Assembly: GCA_023213315.1 (NCBI GenBank)
Contig: JAKCPI010005294.1
Coordinates: 1-64,000, forward strand
Length of the DNA stretch: 64,000 bases
Reading direction: 5' to 3'
DNA from: Euborellia annulipes
Lineage: Eukaryota; Arthropoda; Insecta; Dermaptera; Anisolabididae
The notes below the pieces were generated by a model. It saw only the letters and a program-made list of their open reading frames with translations, was not told the DNA's origin and ran no database searches. The position numbers and the translations under genes are program-made. The first letter of the stretch is position 1. The number at the start of each line of letters is the position of its first letter. Of this stretch, positions 49,697-62,254 are shown piece after piece.

Positions 49697-49938
49697 CAAG
49701 GGCGGATACAAGGGGAGGGTAAAAGGGGTAATTACCCCCCCTCCGAGATTTGAGAAAAATATTTTTTTTTTTTGGAATAAAATTTTATATTAAAAATAAA
49801 AAGGGGGTCTCTGGTAAACAAGTACAAAATGCATCTTTAAATTACCGAAAATAAGATAAAATTGTGTGCTGTGCGACCAGCAACACCAGATTACCCCCCC
49901 CCCCCCCCCCCCGAGGAACTCCTCTGGATCCGCTCTTT
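49697..49938. mobile_element. hAT-like MITE, family H1 copy 3, exact 8-bp TSD
   Basis: Flanked by ATCTGTTG on both sides (49,689-49,696, 49,939-49,946). The left end CAAGGGCGGATAC matches copy 1; the right end is GGATCCGCTCTTT. It contains GGGGTAATTACCCCCC and GTGTGCTGTGCGACCAG as in the other copies, and a long C run. Confidence 0.88.
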
Positions 49939-50344
49939 ATCTGTTGGCTATAAACTTGCTTATAATAAATAAATGAACAGAACGAGGACCATACTCCTTT
50001 CAGGAAGCTGCCTTTGACGGGCTTTACCATTTGTATTTATTTATTTCCCTTTTGGCACAATAAATAAACAACTTAATAATTCATTCCTTTAATTCATCTA
50101 AGCAAAATATATTGTTTATAGACCGAAACTCCTCAACTACGCTAATTTTTCGGCAAGGTGCAGAATGGGAAAAACAAAAATAAAAATTTTTTATTTTCCC
50201 CAAATGAGTTTAATGTCCTGATATTTCGAAGGCACAGGGGCTCTTCTTCTCTATTCTCTCGGCATCACTCATTAAGCTTCAATCTATTATATATTGTTTT
50301 TAATACGAGTAATCTAAATCTAATAAGAGAATCTAAAAAATAAT

Positions 50345-50695
50345 TGATTTTTGAATTTTAATCAAAATCGTTGGAGCGAATTTTGAGAAAATCTAAAAAA
50401 ACTGACAAAGTAAATCAGTAAAGTACTAGTACTTTTTGGCCGATTTTGTTCAAAAGCTTATTTTGAGTGTCCGGGAGGGGACCTAACTTAAATATAAAAT
50501 TCCAATCTGGTAGTTCAATTCCTTCATGCTAAAGATCGTTACAAACAGACACACAGACAGACCAATTCGCGGGACCCACTTTTTTTTGATTCAGGGGACC
50601 TCAAAATATGTATATCCAGCACAATCTCGACATCGAATTTTTGACATGATCTCAATACTTTCTCTATATATTCCATAGATAGGGTAACAGTACTA
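50345..50695 (-). repeat. family A repeat, copy A8, minus, 5' half
   Basis: GTACTAGTACTTTTTGGCCG, GACCCACTTTTTTTTGATTC and ACTTTCTCTATATATTCC in minus order, lacking the hairpin end. Confidence 0.75.
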
Positions 50696-50699
50696 TTAT

Positions 50700-53600
50700 A
50701 TTAATAATGAAATATTAACTTTCAAAGAATTAATTGAATTGGCTAATAACTTTTTAATCACATCCTTTTTTTTTGATACATATCTTGTGTTTTTAGTTTT
50801 TTTTTTAATTCCAACAAAAAATTCGACATTTTTTTGCATCCATAGAATACAATATGTTCACCAAATGAAACTTCCAGTGATGAGATTTTAATCAAATAAA
50901 GATAATTTATTTACTCTCTACTGTATTGATTAGCAAATTTGAATCCATTTATGTATTTGGGAAATAGTGTATTTAAACTTGGCCTTTGCCCATGTTGAGT
51001 CATATATTAATCAATAACAGTCGGACTTGAAGAGTAGGATAGGGAAGGGGGCTGTGATTCATTCGCGGCTCGAATTGCTCAGGGCAGGGGGGGGCAGCCA
51101 GCAAAACGATTTTGATTTGCCCTTGGGCCTTTTCCAATTCAGATTACACACCGTCGCCTCCCTTAAAGGCTAAAAAATATCTTTGAATTTAATTTCCTCA
51201 CGCCGTAGTTAATTATTCCGCTCGAAGATTGTTTTAAACTCTCAAGCCAATAATTGTTTCCCTTTTGGTTCATTTCTTTAATTTCGTCTCTATTTATCTG
51301 ATGCTTTGAGTCGGATAATCTTACCCCCTTTGGTTTCCTTTGGCCTTAAGGAAACGTTTTCATTGCGCACCGAATCGTTCTATTTTCAAATTATTCACCG
51401 CTTAGCTCCAGTTGAGTGATTTTCTTATCATTGAGACCAGTAGAAAGATGCGAAAGCCAGCCCTGTTGCAAATCTTAGCCAATTTCCTTAGGCCGACTCC
51501 TTTTTCTATTAAATTAAACATCAAACAGATAAAAACAACAGGTTTTGCCAAGCGCAGATTTACTTTTCTTTTGATTCTTATTCAAGTCCTTAGATGATGG
51601 GCTGCAACCCTTCTCAAGGGTTTCTTTTGTTTGTTGCAGGCCAAGACATAAAATTCATATTTCGTCGCCATTTCAAACCCAATTAAGCATTGGCAAGCCA
51701 AGCCATGTGTGCAAAAACAACTTCTCGGGGGAATCCTCCTGGAAAAGGGAAATAAAAAAAAAACATTATAAATAATTACTCTTATATCAGTTTTAAACTG
51801 TTCGATATAATTGGGAGAGTTTAGTGGTGTAAATTTTCAACTTCAAGTGTCACAAAATAAACAAAATTTTTATAAATATTGAAAGTTTAAAAAAATGTTA
51901 TTCATAGAATCGGGTTGAGATTGCCCAGATGTTTCTTTAGTCAAGAAACAGCACTTCAGTAAAAAAAAAATCCAAATGAAATGTTATCAAAATAATATTG
52001 TATATCTGAAATGAACTCCTTCCTGTTATAAGAACGTTGTTTGACAAATTACTGTCAGCACAATCATAACTTATTAATTTAAACAACTGCCATTTTGAGT
52101 GTCCTTTCAAGAATTTTATCGACACGCGGGTCTTGTTTTTTTGCCTCCTGCAGATCATAAATTGTCCCTATAAAGTGCATTAGCCTGAAGAGGGTGGTCC
52201 AGGGGTCGGTACGTTTCCCGATGCCTGTCACAATACCATGGCCCAGATCGTCCTCAAGGACATCTTAACCAGGAGCCATTGAAGACTTGACAAGAACACT
52301 CGACGAGATTGTAGTCATTGGAAACGCGATACACTCGAGATTGTACAAGTGCCAGGGAGGAAACTGTTTCAATTTCAAGTGGCGAATCCGCGATGGAGGA
52401 TGAGGGCTTCGGGGGAGGGGATGAAACTCGAAACATGAATGAGTTTATTTTTCAAATCAACACCATTGTTTCAGGTGAATGATTATATAAAAAGAAACGT
52501 TTTGTAAACACTGAGAATTCATGGTCAAAGAAGAACGAATTCATCAGGGGTGGCCCTGAACATTCACCCCAAAAAACGACCGCCCTGAAGACACGGACTG
52601 TTTTCAATCTTGAATCGTACTTGAGCCCAAGACGCCCTGAGAGGGTCTCTGGGAATTAAAAGCAGTCATTGAAAGACATTCATAAGACAGAGATCTAAAA
52701 AATAATGTTTATGAAAATGGCGCCTTATGAAAGAGCCAGGGGAGATAATAAAATTAAAATAAATTATGTTTCCAGGGAGGTTCACATTCTTATTATTCTA
52801 AGAGCCATTATTAATTTATATTAATGAAAACTGCCTTATTGTGTAAATGGGATGAATATTTAAAAAAAGAAACGTAAATAATTTAATTAAAACGGAAATT
52901 ATCGATCTCGAATTATTAAAAAATTACTTTATTAGTAATTTTTTTAAATTGAGATCAATTCCTCGATAAAAGTCAACTCATATGGTCACTTTTAGTATAG
53001 GCCTACATTCAAACGAGCTTAAAATTAAATATGAAGTAGAGAGAAATGTATTCAAAATTATCGAGAAGAATATTTAATAAGGCACACATGGATTTTAATG
53101 AGAGGAAGCTGAAACACTAGGAAGAGAAACATAAATAAATTCTTAGATCGTGGACAATTACTATATCCTTTGTATTGCATTTATTTTCATTAGTGATGAT
53201 ATAAAAAATGTCGCAATTTGTATTTTAAGAAATATTTACATTAAGAACGGATTAAGGCTGTCATTTTGAGGACAAGGACCGGATGGGGCCATGAGGTTCG
53301 CAAATGCTCCCTGGCGAAAGATACGCGTTTCCTGCGTAACGTTCATCTGCGTCTGCGTGTCAACTACGCAAACGACACGCTTTGCCATTTGTATTAAACA
53401 AAAAAAGAATTCGTTACTTACATTAATTAAGTCATTTGTTGATTTCGCGTTCTTCCTTAGAAATTTGTTTAAAACAGTCAAGTCCGAAAATCCGTACGAT
53501 GCGAAATTTTAATAAAATTCGTTTTTTTTTTTTAGATAATTATAGATTCTATTCCTTAATCGCATCCCTTTTTACATACGTAGCAAATTTTCGGTAATAA

Positions 53601-55420
53601 TAAATGAAATAGATTTTTTAATCTCAGCCCCTTGACAGATGAGAAATTTGACTAAATTTGATGCAAGCAAGCGAGAGAAGAGAGGCGTGTGCGTGTGTGT
53701 GTGTGTGTGTGCGGTGTGTGTGTGTGTGTGTGCGTTGCGTGTTGGCCACATCAGCTGCTCGGCCTCCCCTCCCCATTTCGATTGGAATGCTTTTCTTGAA
53801 TTTCACCCTATCGGGTGCGTAGCCTTTAAAAGAGTAATTTTAAAAACAATATGGCACCCAGCCCACCTCCTCAAACCCGAGCCTCGTTTCCGCCGGAATA
53901 GATTCATCAACTTGCACAAGAGTAAGACGTTCATAACATTTTTTAATAAAAAACTTTTTTTGTAATAAATAAGGATATATATTTTGGATATGTAATATTA
54001 AAAGTTTGTTTATCAATTATGCGACTCCAGGTGAGTTGGAACTATATTTTATTAAAATTTCCCTAGCAAGCAGATGTTTTTTAGAACTTGAAACACGGAC
54101 TAAATTACCCATTATACGTGGTTGGAGATTATAACATTTCATTTTTTGATAGCGATATTATTAATTAAAAGGGAGCCCTGTGCCCTGTGTGACAGCCCTT
54201 CGCTTTCGCCCTTTTATCCCTTAGCCGCTCCCAGGTGAGGACAAATGAAATATAAAAATATTCCTTCTTTTGATTTTTGGAGTTTGTTTTATTAAGAGAA
54301 AGGAAATCTATTAAAGCAATGGACACAAAACTGGTTATTTTAGATTAATTTGAAATTTAGATCTTTAAATATTTTTCTTTTAAACATCTGTCTCCATTTG
54401 GGAAACAAGTTTGCATCGTAGGAATAACTGACCAAAACAGAGATCGAATCTAACCGTATACTTCCTTATATTAATCAAATGTATAATTGGAACTATTCAA
54501 ATTACTATAATCACAAGCTCTTCTATAAATTTTATTAGCTCTTTTGAATATTTAATCTTTTGTTATGATGAGTATTTCATTTTATTCTCTCTTTTTAAAC
54601 AACTTAAAAAATTCATAATTATACTACTCGGATATTATTTTTAAAGACATTTTTATTATTTATTTGTTCAATTCGTCTAAGTTAATTTATTCTAAGGTGT
54701 ACGTTTTTAATTCTAGATTACATCTATTTTATCTGGATGTGTATTTTACGGTCCACAATCACGTAAACGGCAGACTTGTGAGTACAAAGCTATGCGCTAT
54801 TTCTCTAAGAAAATGATATTCACATTTGTAAAAACGAGCTCAGGTTTGAGCAGGCTTCAAGATAAAAAAAAAACGTTTCGAATTGTTAAAATGCGTGACT
54901 TGGAATATCGCGTGCTGAGTACTGACGCGTGCTCTTCACGTGACCCGCGCCCACGTCACGTGACCCGCGAGAGACTCGCCGCCGAAGATCGCCACATTAA
55001 CATGTTAATCGCTATCTATAAAACGAGCTAATCGAAAATTAATTAATCCCTATTCAGTATAAATGCATAAATAGAATTGATTGATCTGGCAAACAAATGC
55101 ACTTCCGAAGAGGAAATCATGTTTCTTTTTCAGTAATTTTCAATTGAATTTCTATGGTTAAATTAAATCCTGTTGTCTTTCACCCCATTTAATTTTCAAA
55201 AAATCTAAATTACATGAATCATGATAGTGAACCATCGAGCCGAAATAAAACTGAAATTATTTTTATCAAGAAGATGATATTAATAAGTCTATTAAATTCT
55301 TAAATAACTAAGCAAAGAAAATTTCATTAATGTTTGCCAAAATGAAAATGAAACAATTAAAACTAAATAGAAATAAATGCTTGTGCTACAAATTCTTTTC
55401 AAATCGTGTAAAAATAATGA
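50700..55420. other. intron; several repeat-poor islands
   Basis: Balanced, repeat-free patches at 51,000-51,730, 52,160-52,760, 53,230-53,480 and 54,880-55,030 are the best regulatory candidates in the distal intron. A (GT)n microsatellite lies at 53,690-53,732. Open frames here are short, show no domain, and are treated as chance. Confidence 0.35.
54936..54969 (+). promoter_or_regulatory. duplicated TCACGTGACCCGCG motif
   Basis: Two exact 14-bp copies start 20 bp apart. Each contains the palindrome TCACGTGA (bHLH-ZIP/USF-MITF-type E-box) followed by CCCGCG. This is striking in an otherwise AT-rich region. Confidence 0.4.
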
Positions 55421-55424
55421 GAAT

Positions 55425-55740
55425 AAAAAATCTGGTGTGACTGATCGCACAGCACACAACTTTCTCTTACCAAAGGTTCTGTGCTTGTCACATCAGATTT
55501 TTTGTGTCGTCGTATATTTAGTTTCCGCCGATATATTAGAATTCAAGACAAAATTTAAAATCAGGGAAAATATTTATTACAGTACTAGTACTCTTTGACC
55601 GATTTTGTTCAAAAGCTTGTCACGTATCTAACTTAAATATAAAATTTCAACCTTCTAGCTCATTTTCTTCTTGGTTAAAAATGTCCAAACAAACACACAC
55701 GCAGACCAATTTGAGGGACCCATTTTTTAGGGCTGAAAGT
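55425..55740 (-). repeat. family A repeat, copy A9, minus, with terminal hairpin
   Basis: The hairpin at 55,425-55,503 (arms AAAAAATCTGGTGTGACTG / CATCAGATTTTT) is followed by GTACTAGTACTCTTTGACCG, AACTTAAATATAAAATTTC and GAGGGACCCATTTTTTAGGG. The middle and the far 5' end are missing. Confidence 0.75.
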
Positions 55741-56252
55741 AAAAAGTGCCACAGTAACGATATTTTTTTTTGGGGGGGGGGGGGTTTGAACCCTACCCTC
55801 TGGCTGTTTTTCTGACTGTATTCTTGTCAAAAAATTTATTTACTCACAGGCCATTTGCCTCCTCATCCACAAAATTACAGTTTTTATTGAAAAACTTGGT
55901 AATTATTATATCCATAATAGCAGATGCATTGATTTTTTTACATAAATTAAATGTTTATGTGTGAACAATAATGCGTGAATGAGATTTAGCGATTGACTAA
56001 GATTTTTTCATGTATCCCTACTCAACTTATGACAAATTGCCAATGCGGGAAGGGGAAAACGCTTCCAGTCGAATTTTTTTAGATGAATTTATTAATTAAA
56101 AATATTTACAGGTAATCGTATAACTCGTTCCTAAAAACCTGTGAATATCCACCCTGTTCAATAAATTCTTGGATAGGTTTTGGCAGTATCTATGATTTAG
56201 GCAAGAAAAAATTAATTAAACCCTCTTCTAATTATTGATAAATAAACTACAC

Positions 56253-56395
56253 TAGGTTAAGTTTCAAGTTTTTTTTTTTAGCTTATGAGGATTTCGAATT
56301 TATCACACAATCTTCAGAGTTACGACACAAATTCATTATAGCTCTGAAGATGATGTGTTAACGACGAAATGCTCATTTTTTTAACTAACCTGGGC
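56253..56395. repeat. fold-back element with hammerhead-like centre
   Basis: CTAGGTTAAGTT...TTATGAGGATTTCG...ACACAATCTTCAGAG is answered by CTCTGAAGATGATGTGTTAA...CGAAATGCTCAT...AACTAACCTGG. Like the 10,923 element it has CTGANGA and CGAAAT flanking a short stem near its centre, but the arm sequence is different. Confidence 0.55.
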
Positions 56396-56397
56396 TC

Positions 56398-57563
56398 AAA
56401 AAAAAAAAAAAAAAAAAAAAAAATAAAAAATAAAAAAAGTAGGTGGGCTATTGACTTTAAGTTGCAGGGGAGCGGCAAAATTAAAAAGTTTAAGAAAAAC
56501 TCTTGCATGGGGATTTCCGAAGTCTCGAACGTATACAAGTGTTCTACTGGGGTTACTTGTACAAAATAAATAGAGTGAGAGCAGAAAATAAATAATTGGT
56601 TGATTTTTATCTTTTTATTTCATCTTTCTTGTTTCTTTTATTAGTAAAAAACATAATATACTATAATCGTATAATGTATCAGATTTCCCATTTGAAGAGA
56701 AAGAGAGATGATAATAATAAAAAATGAAAATCACATGCGCGTGCAAAATTTTAGTGATCCGAGTTCCTCCCCAGTCGTCCGGAGGCAACAACAACCGCCC
56801 CCAAAGGGCCCATTTCATAAAACCATCTGCCCTCAAACCCAAATCTGCCGGCTGCCGAACATTAAGCTTTTAAAAATCAGACGAACCCTCGCAAAGATTT
56901 TTAACATTACTTTTGTCTAGATAAATACAGTTTCTATTATATGTTACATCTCCAAATAATAATAATAAAAAAAGAAGATGAAGAAGGAAAGAGAAGAAAA
57001 GAAGATATTCGCCCTATTATTTATTCGAATCAAACGTACAAAAGATTCATGTTTTTTCCGAGTTTGAGAAATGTTTAAAAGTCAAATAATTGCATCTTAT
57101 TAATATATCTTTTCTGTATAAAGCGCCAAAGGATATTTTCTTAGTTTTTTTTAACTTTTTATAAAAAGAGCGGAATATAAAATGATTGCACAACAATAAA
57201 ATATTCTTATATTTTTCACTTATATCTTAACATCCCGAGGATATGGCATAAAGAAAAAGAAAAAGAAAAGATTAAAAAAAAAAAAAAAACAAAAAAAACA
57301 ATACGATTGGCCCGGGGGTTTCTTATTAATATCATTTCTGCGTGAAAGCCACTGTGCCGTGAAATTAACACAAGAAGGGACCAAATCAAAATAATTAAAC
57401 GACCCCCACACACTGATTCCATTAAACTTGGCTTTTTAACTGTCTTCTTTTAGAATTTTTACCTTAAAAGTGTCGTGGGTCCCCAGGACACTCGTAAGCG
57501 TCCTGGCAATCGCTTTTTTTAATGAAGATTTCTCGGGGTTAAACACACTTACCTCTCTCTCTT

Positions 57564-57614
<51 letters not shown>

Positions 57615-60600
57615 CAGATTAATAAACTCGCACGCTGCTTGCCTGCTTTTTTTAACGTTTTGTTTAAATAAATTGTTGATATCTACTCGGGAACAGACGG
57701 CAGATCTGGGAATTGGATGATGGGGTCGATTTGGATGCCCATCTGACAAGGAGATCCCCCCCCCCCAGCCTAATGAAAACCATTATATTTCCATTCATTA
57801 ATACCATTAAAAGTGTATATTTATATAAATTAAAATTCTTCCAAACCGAGCCTGGGGCTGGATGGTTATTAGTCAATTTCAGCCAGAGAGTCTCTCTCTA
57901 TTGCATGTAAACAAATACGTGATAATTAAAAGCGTTTTAGCAATGGATTTTTAAATATGGGACATGAATTCAATTTGGTTCAAAAATGTAAATGTGTATT
58001 TTTATTTCATCGAAACATCGAGAGCAATTTTTTTCAATTCAAATATAGAATATCAACGTGTGTATCTCAATGAAAGACTCTGTCACTCAGCGTGTGGACA
58101 TTTCAAACAATTCAAAATAGTCTAGTTTTGACGTTAATACAATCAGTTATCAAAAAGCCTAACACTCAATAACTCCATTGTGCTTGGCTCTATATCTGGA
58201 TGTACGGTTTTTTCTGCCCCTCTGCATGGAAATCCAATTGAAATCTAGCGTTCGCATTCACACTGACACATCAAATATCATAAATGGATGCATTCGGCAT
58301 TATGAGGCCCTCGGGTGGAAACCATCAGCATAACGATCGAGACTCCCCCCCCCCCCCCAAGGATAGATCCAGCATCTCGGGCTCCCCGGGATTTGTTTTA
58401 ATTTGTAAATAAACTTTCGCGACCTAACCGGCCTTTTTTTGTTATCTTTCCCATTATCACAACAGCTGGTTAATTGGAAAAATCGATTTTTAACCTAGAA
58501 AGGGAAGTAAGTAACCTCCTCCCCTGTCTGGGGAGACCCTCGGGCAGTCGAGGGGGGCACACTATTTAAATAATGCACTTATTTTAGAAGTTGTCGCTTT
58601 TTGGGCTAAACAATTAGAAAATCTCATTTAGCTACAAATTGAATTTTTTTTTTTCAAAATTCAAAAAAAACTATAAACCTCTTAAAATAAAAATACTTCT
58701 AATTAAAAAAATATTTTTTCTTCTCTGATGCTTTGTTTTTATTGAAAATAATAATACAATTTAATTAATAATACAAGATTTTTCTATTTTATCCATACGT
58801 AACCATCAATTAATTTATTTGAATTATAGATTAATAATCAATACGATTTCGTGAGTAGGCCTATTTAGTTGACTATGATTTATTAGAATCAAGGTTTTGT
58901 ACTAATCAACCGTCTCTTATATATATATTTACAAATAATCTTTTGACTCCATAATTGACATCCTTGTTTGCTTTTGATTAATTCTTTTTATGAAAAAATA
59001 TCGACAAATTTTTTTTTTTACATCTTCATTAGTTTATTTTTTTCTTATTTAACTAAGTCGAGTTCTTTTTTTCCTTAATAAAAACTCCTTTCTATTTTTG
59101 TTTAATACCATTTGAAAAGTATGTTGTTTATATTTTATATGAAAAATGTCTTTAAGAATAGACGGAAGTTAGGGGAAATCTTTCTTTTTTTTCTACGTGT
59201 AGAACATTTTTCACACTCCCTCCTTGTTGGAATCACAGACAAATTTGGTTACCGCCCAGTCAATGTTAATATACCCGAAACCCTGTGTTTGGAAGGGCTC
59301 AGACTAAACCTTCGGGGTGGCGCCGGCGCCCTTCAGGAGATCCTAATAAATGCTTATATTGATAATAAAATCGAATTCATTCCCAGTAAAATTTTCAAGT
59401 AAACTATTATAAGTTTCAAATACAACCAAGTTTTTGTCAATAATATTTTTAGGTTTCTTATCCATTAAAACATTACAAGGTTTTCGAATTTTTTTTTAAA
59501 TGCTCATAAATTTAATACTTGTAGTTAAAATGATGTTAAATTTTTTTTACTAGGTACCGATTAGATTGCTGGCAGCAAAATAAACAGCAACTAGATTCAT
59601 TTAGAAATCCGAGTAAATTCTTCAATGAGTATCCGGAGCAGGTAGGGGAATGTATGATCAGGAATGAATACATTTCGCTCCTAATCTCCTGCTCCAGACG
59701 AGCCAAGTGGCGCCAAACAGAAAAAACCTCTTTTACGAGTTTTGTCTCGAGCTGAAAAAAATAAACATCATTTTATTTGGCTTCACAAACAGAGAACAGT
59801 ATTTTTACTTGCCGAATTAAAGGCTCTTTATATACGCCTGATATTTATATAGAAATAAAATGCTTCAACCTAGTTTAAACAGATTAAAATATGATCTGTT
59901 TGCGAATCTGCCCACAGTGTTTACATGTTGCTATAAGTTATAACATGCATCAGACAACAAGAATTCCTTTTGTTTAACAGATATTTTTTATATAAAACTA
60001 TATCCATTATGTTATCAAGAGATAATTTAACAATTAGATATCTTGTTATTTCAACACCAGGTGATAATATTTATCAGTAACCAAGCAACATTATTGATTA
60101 ATAGTTTAGATTATTTTAATACTTCATAAGTATTAACTAGACAATATTGAATATTGGAGTTGGAAAAGTACACTTAATGAATGGACCTGCATTAGTGTCA
60201 GGCTGTAAATGTTAAGACTCGAGTGAATTTACGAGAAAGTGAAGGTGGGGTAATAAAAAACTGAGGTCATTTTATTTACTGTAGGAAGGGATTTGCCATT
60301 ATTGGTCGTATCTTAGACCATTCTAGATGAATTTCGTGGCTGGTCCTTAAATTGGGGTGTCTCATTTCTACCCTCCAGTTCCAATCTCGTAGGTTATTTA
60401 CTTTGGCCATCCCTCACGTTCGCGCCTTCAAGTATTTCGACAAGACGCATTTAGGGAAATGGGCTGCGGCTTGGTTTTTGACCCAATTAGCAAATATAAA
60501 TCGCCACACCCCAATTCATTGTGGTTTTCGAATTAACCAGCATTCAATAAATCGTATAATTTAACTGAAGGCTCAGCAAAATGAAGTCAAGGAGATGTAT

Positions 60601-62250
60601 TGCCTTGCCAGATCCATAATTCACTCAGAACCGAAAAAAGCACCCTTATTGTCCTTCATCCCCTTCACCCACCCACCCACACCTATTAGTGTCAAAACGA
60701 AATTATGTTTTCAGGTTTTTTTATTATTGTTTCTCACGCGCAAGCTCTAATGAAAAGGGATTGTAATCCAATAAAACATTTTTTTGTCCAAGATTCCATT
60801 AAAGATTTATTAATGTTCATTTTGAACGTTTTAATACAACAAACAGGTGAACGAAAGAAGAGCTTTCTTCTTTATTAGAATTTGTTGGTGGAAAAAAGAT
60901 CCAATCTCTTCATTTATCTCTAATCCCCATTAAATGCTTACAATTGTCGTCAGTGTAGAGCTATGAGTTCTTAAAGAGACGCGCTTATGAAGATACTTAT
61001 GATTTTATTTTATATGAACAATCAACAACTTTTGGGCCAAATGAAGGCCATATCTTTCATTGGGGTCTTGAGTGTTGTTGCCCTGCATCCCTGTCCAAAA
61101 GCCATTTTCACAAGATGATATTTGCAGCATCCCTCTAATTCCCAGGGCTTTCTTCAAAACGACTCTTTCACTCACAGCCATCACTTATAAGAGAGACGAT
61201 TAAAAAGCATTCTTATTACCACCATAAACACTGATGAGCTCATTGGATCAAATTTCAACATGTTAATTTTAAGCCAAATATCCAACCTTTATCCTTTAAG
61301 TTTATTTAATTAAAATTAAAATAATGCCTGTTTTTTTTACTCACAATTAGGTCTATACTATATCAAAATTAAATTAAAAATTGATGCCCAAGAGGCGTAA
61401 TGCAGAACTCTAGACAAAATGCCTTGTAGTATTTTCCCCTATGACGTTATGAGTTAATTATTTTTGCTTCTTTTTTTATTTTAATTGTGAGTAAAATTTT
61501 TTAAATTTTTGCTTCAATCAATATTCAGATAGATGTTGATGATTTTCAGCCAGGAGAATGAATAAAGGAAAATGAAAGAAGTTTAAATCAAGAGGGAAAT
61601 AAATATTTTAAGAGTCGAACCCAGGACTTACTGTTAAACCAGATCAAAAAAATTTTCACGCTTGTGTTATATTAAATTAAGTGAGCAAATCTCTGGTCTT
61701 GATATCTCTGAGCTCTTGGGTTTGACATTCGAGAAAGGAAGGTCCACTTAAAGGCCAAAATAATAAGCCTATTACATTTTGATATTCTGGAATTAAATTT
61801 TTAAGTTATCATTCTCCTGTCTGATTTCAAAAATATTTTTTCTTTTATATACTCTTCGATACACAATATAATTTGATTATGATTTGAAATATACTATTTA
61901 ATCTTATTTTTGGGCCATTAAAATTATGTTGTGTATCAATTGTAGTTGTAAGTTGTTAGGGCTCCTCCTTTGTGAATCCAATTCCTACCTCCTAACACTA
62001 ACACAACCTATTTGAACCTATTCTCCAAGAGTGCCATAAAAATTTTATTTTTCGATCAATCGATTTTGTTAATAGTTAAAATTAAATTGAAAATTTTTAT
62101 TAAATATTACAATTTTTAATTAATATTTTAAATTATTTTTTATTTTTGTTTTATCTGAGAAAATTTTTTTTTCAACTCTTGATTACGAAAGTGGATTAAT
62201 AAAATTCAAAATTTTGGATAAAAATTTTCTATTTATGAGATTTTTTAAAT
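56398..62250. other. distal intron; AT-rich with candidate regulatory islands
   Basis: A poly(A) run lies at 56,398-56,422. Islands of balanced, repeat-free sequence are at 57,290-57,780 (with a (CT)n microsatellite 57,553-57,608), 57,950-58,560, 59,210-59,400, 60,150-60,720 and 61,000-61,260. A 61-nt hairpin lies at 59,635-59,695. No convincing exon is seen. Confidence 0.35.
59635..59695 (+). ncRNA. miRNA-like hairpin candidate
   Basis: GGAGCAGG...CCTGCTCC at the base, TAGG/CCTA in the middle and AATGTAT...ATACATT at the top form a compact stem with a short ATGA-side loop. The size and internal mismatches resemble a small pre-miRNA, but I do not recognise a known seed. Confidence 0.25.
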
Positions 62251-62254
62251 ATTT

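Noticed and set aside
59112..59402. 96-codon frame with a plausible C-terminal half
   Set aside because: The first half is AT-rich low complexity, the rest shows no recognisable domain, and dac exons 1 and 2 are already contiguous. Kept only as a unique island.
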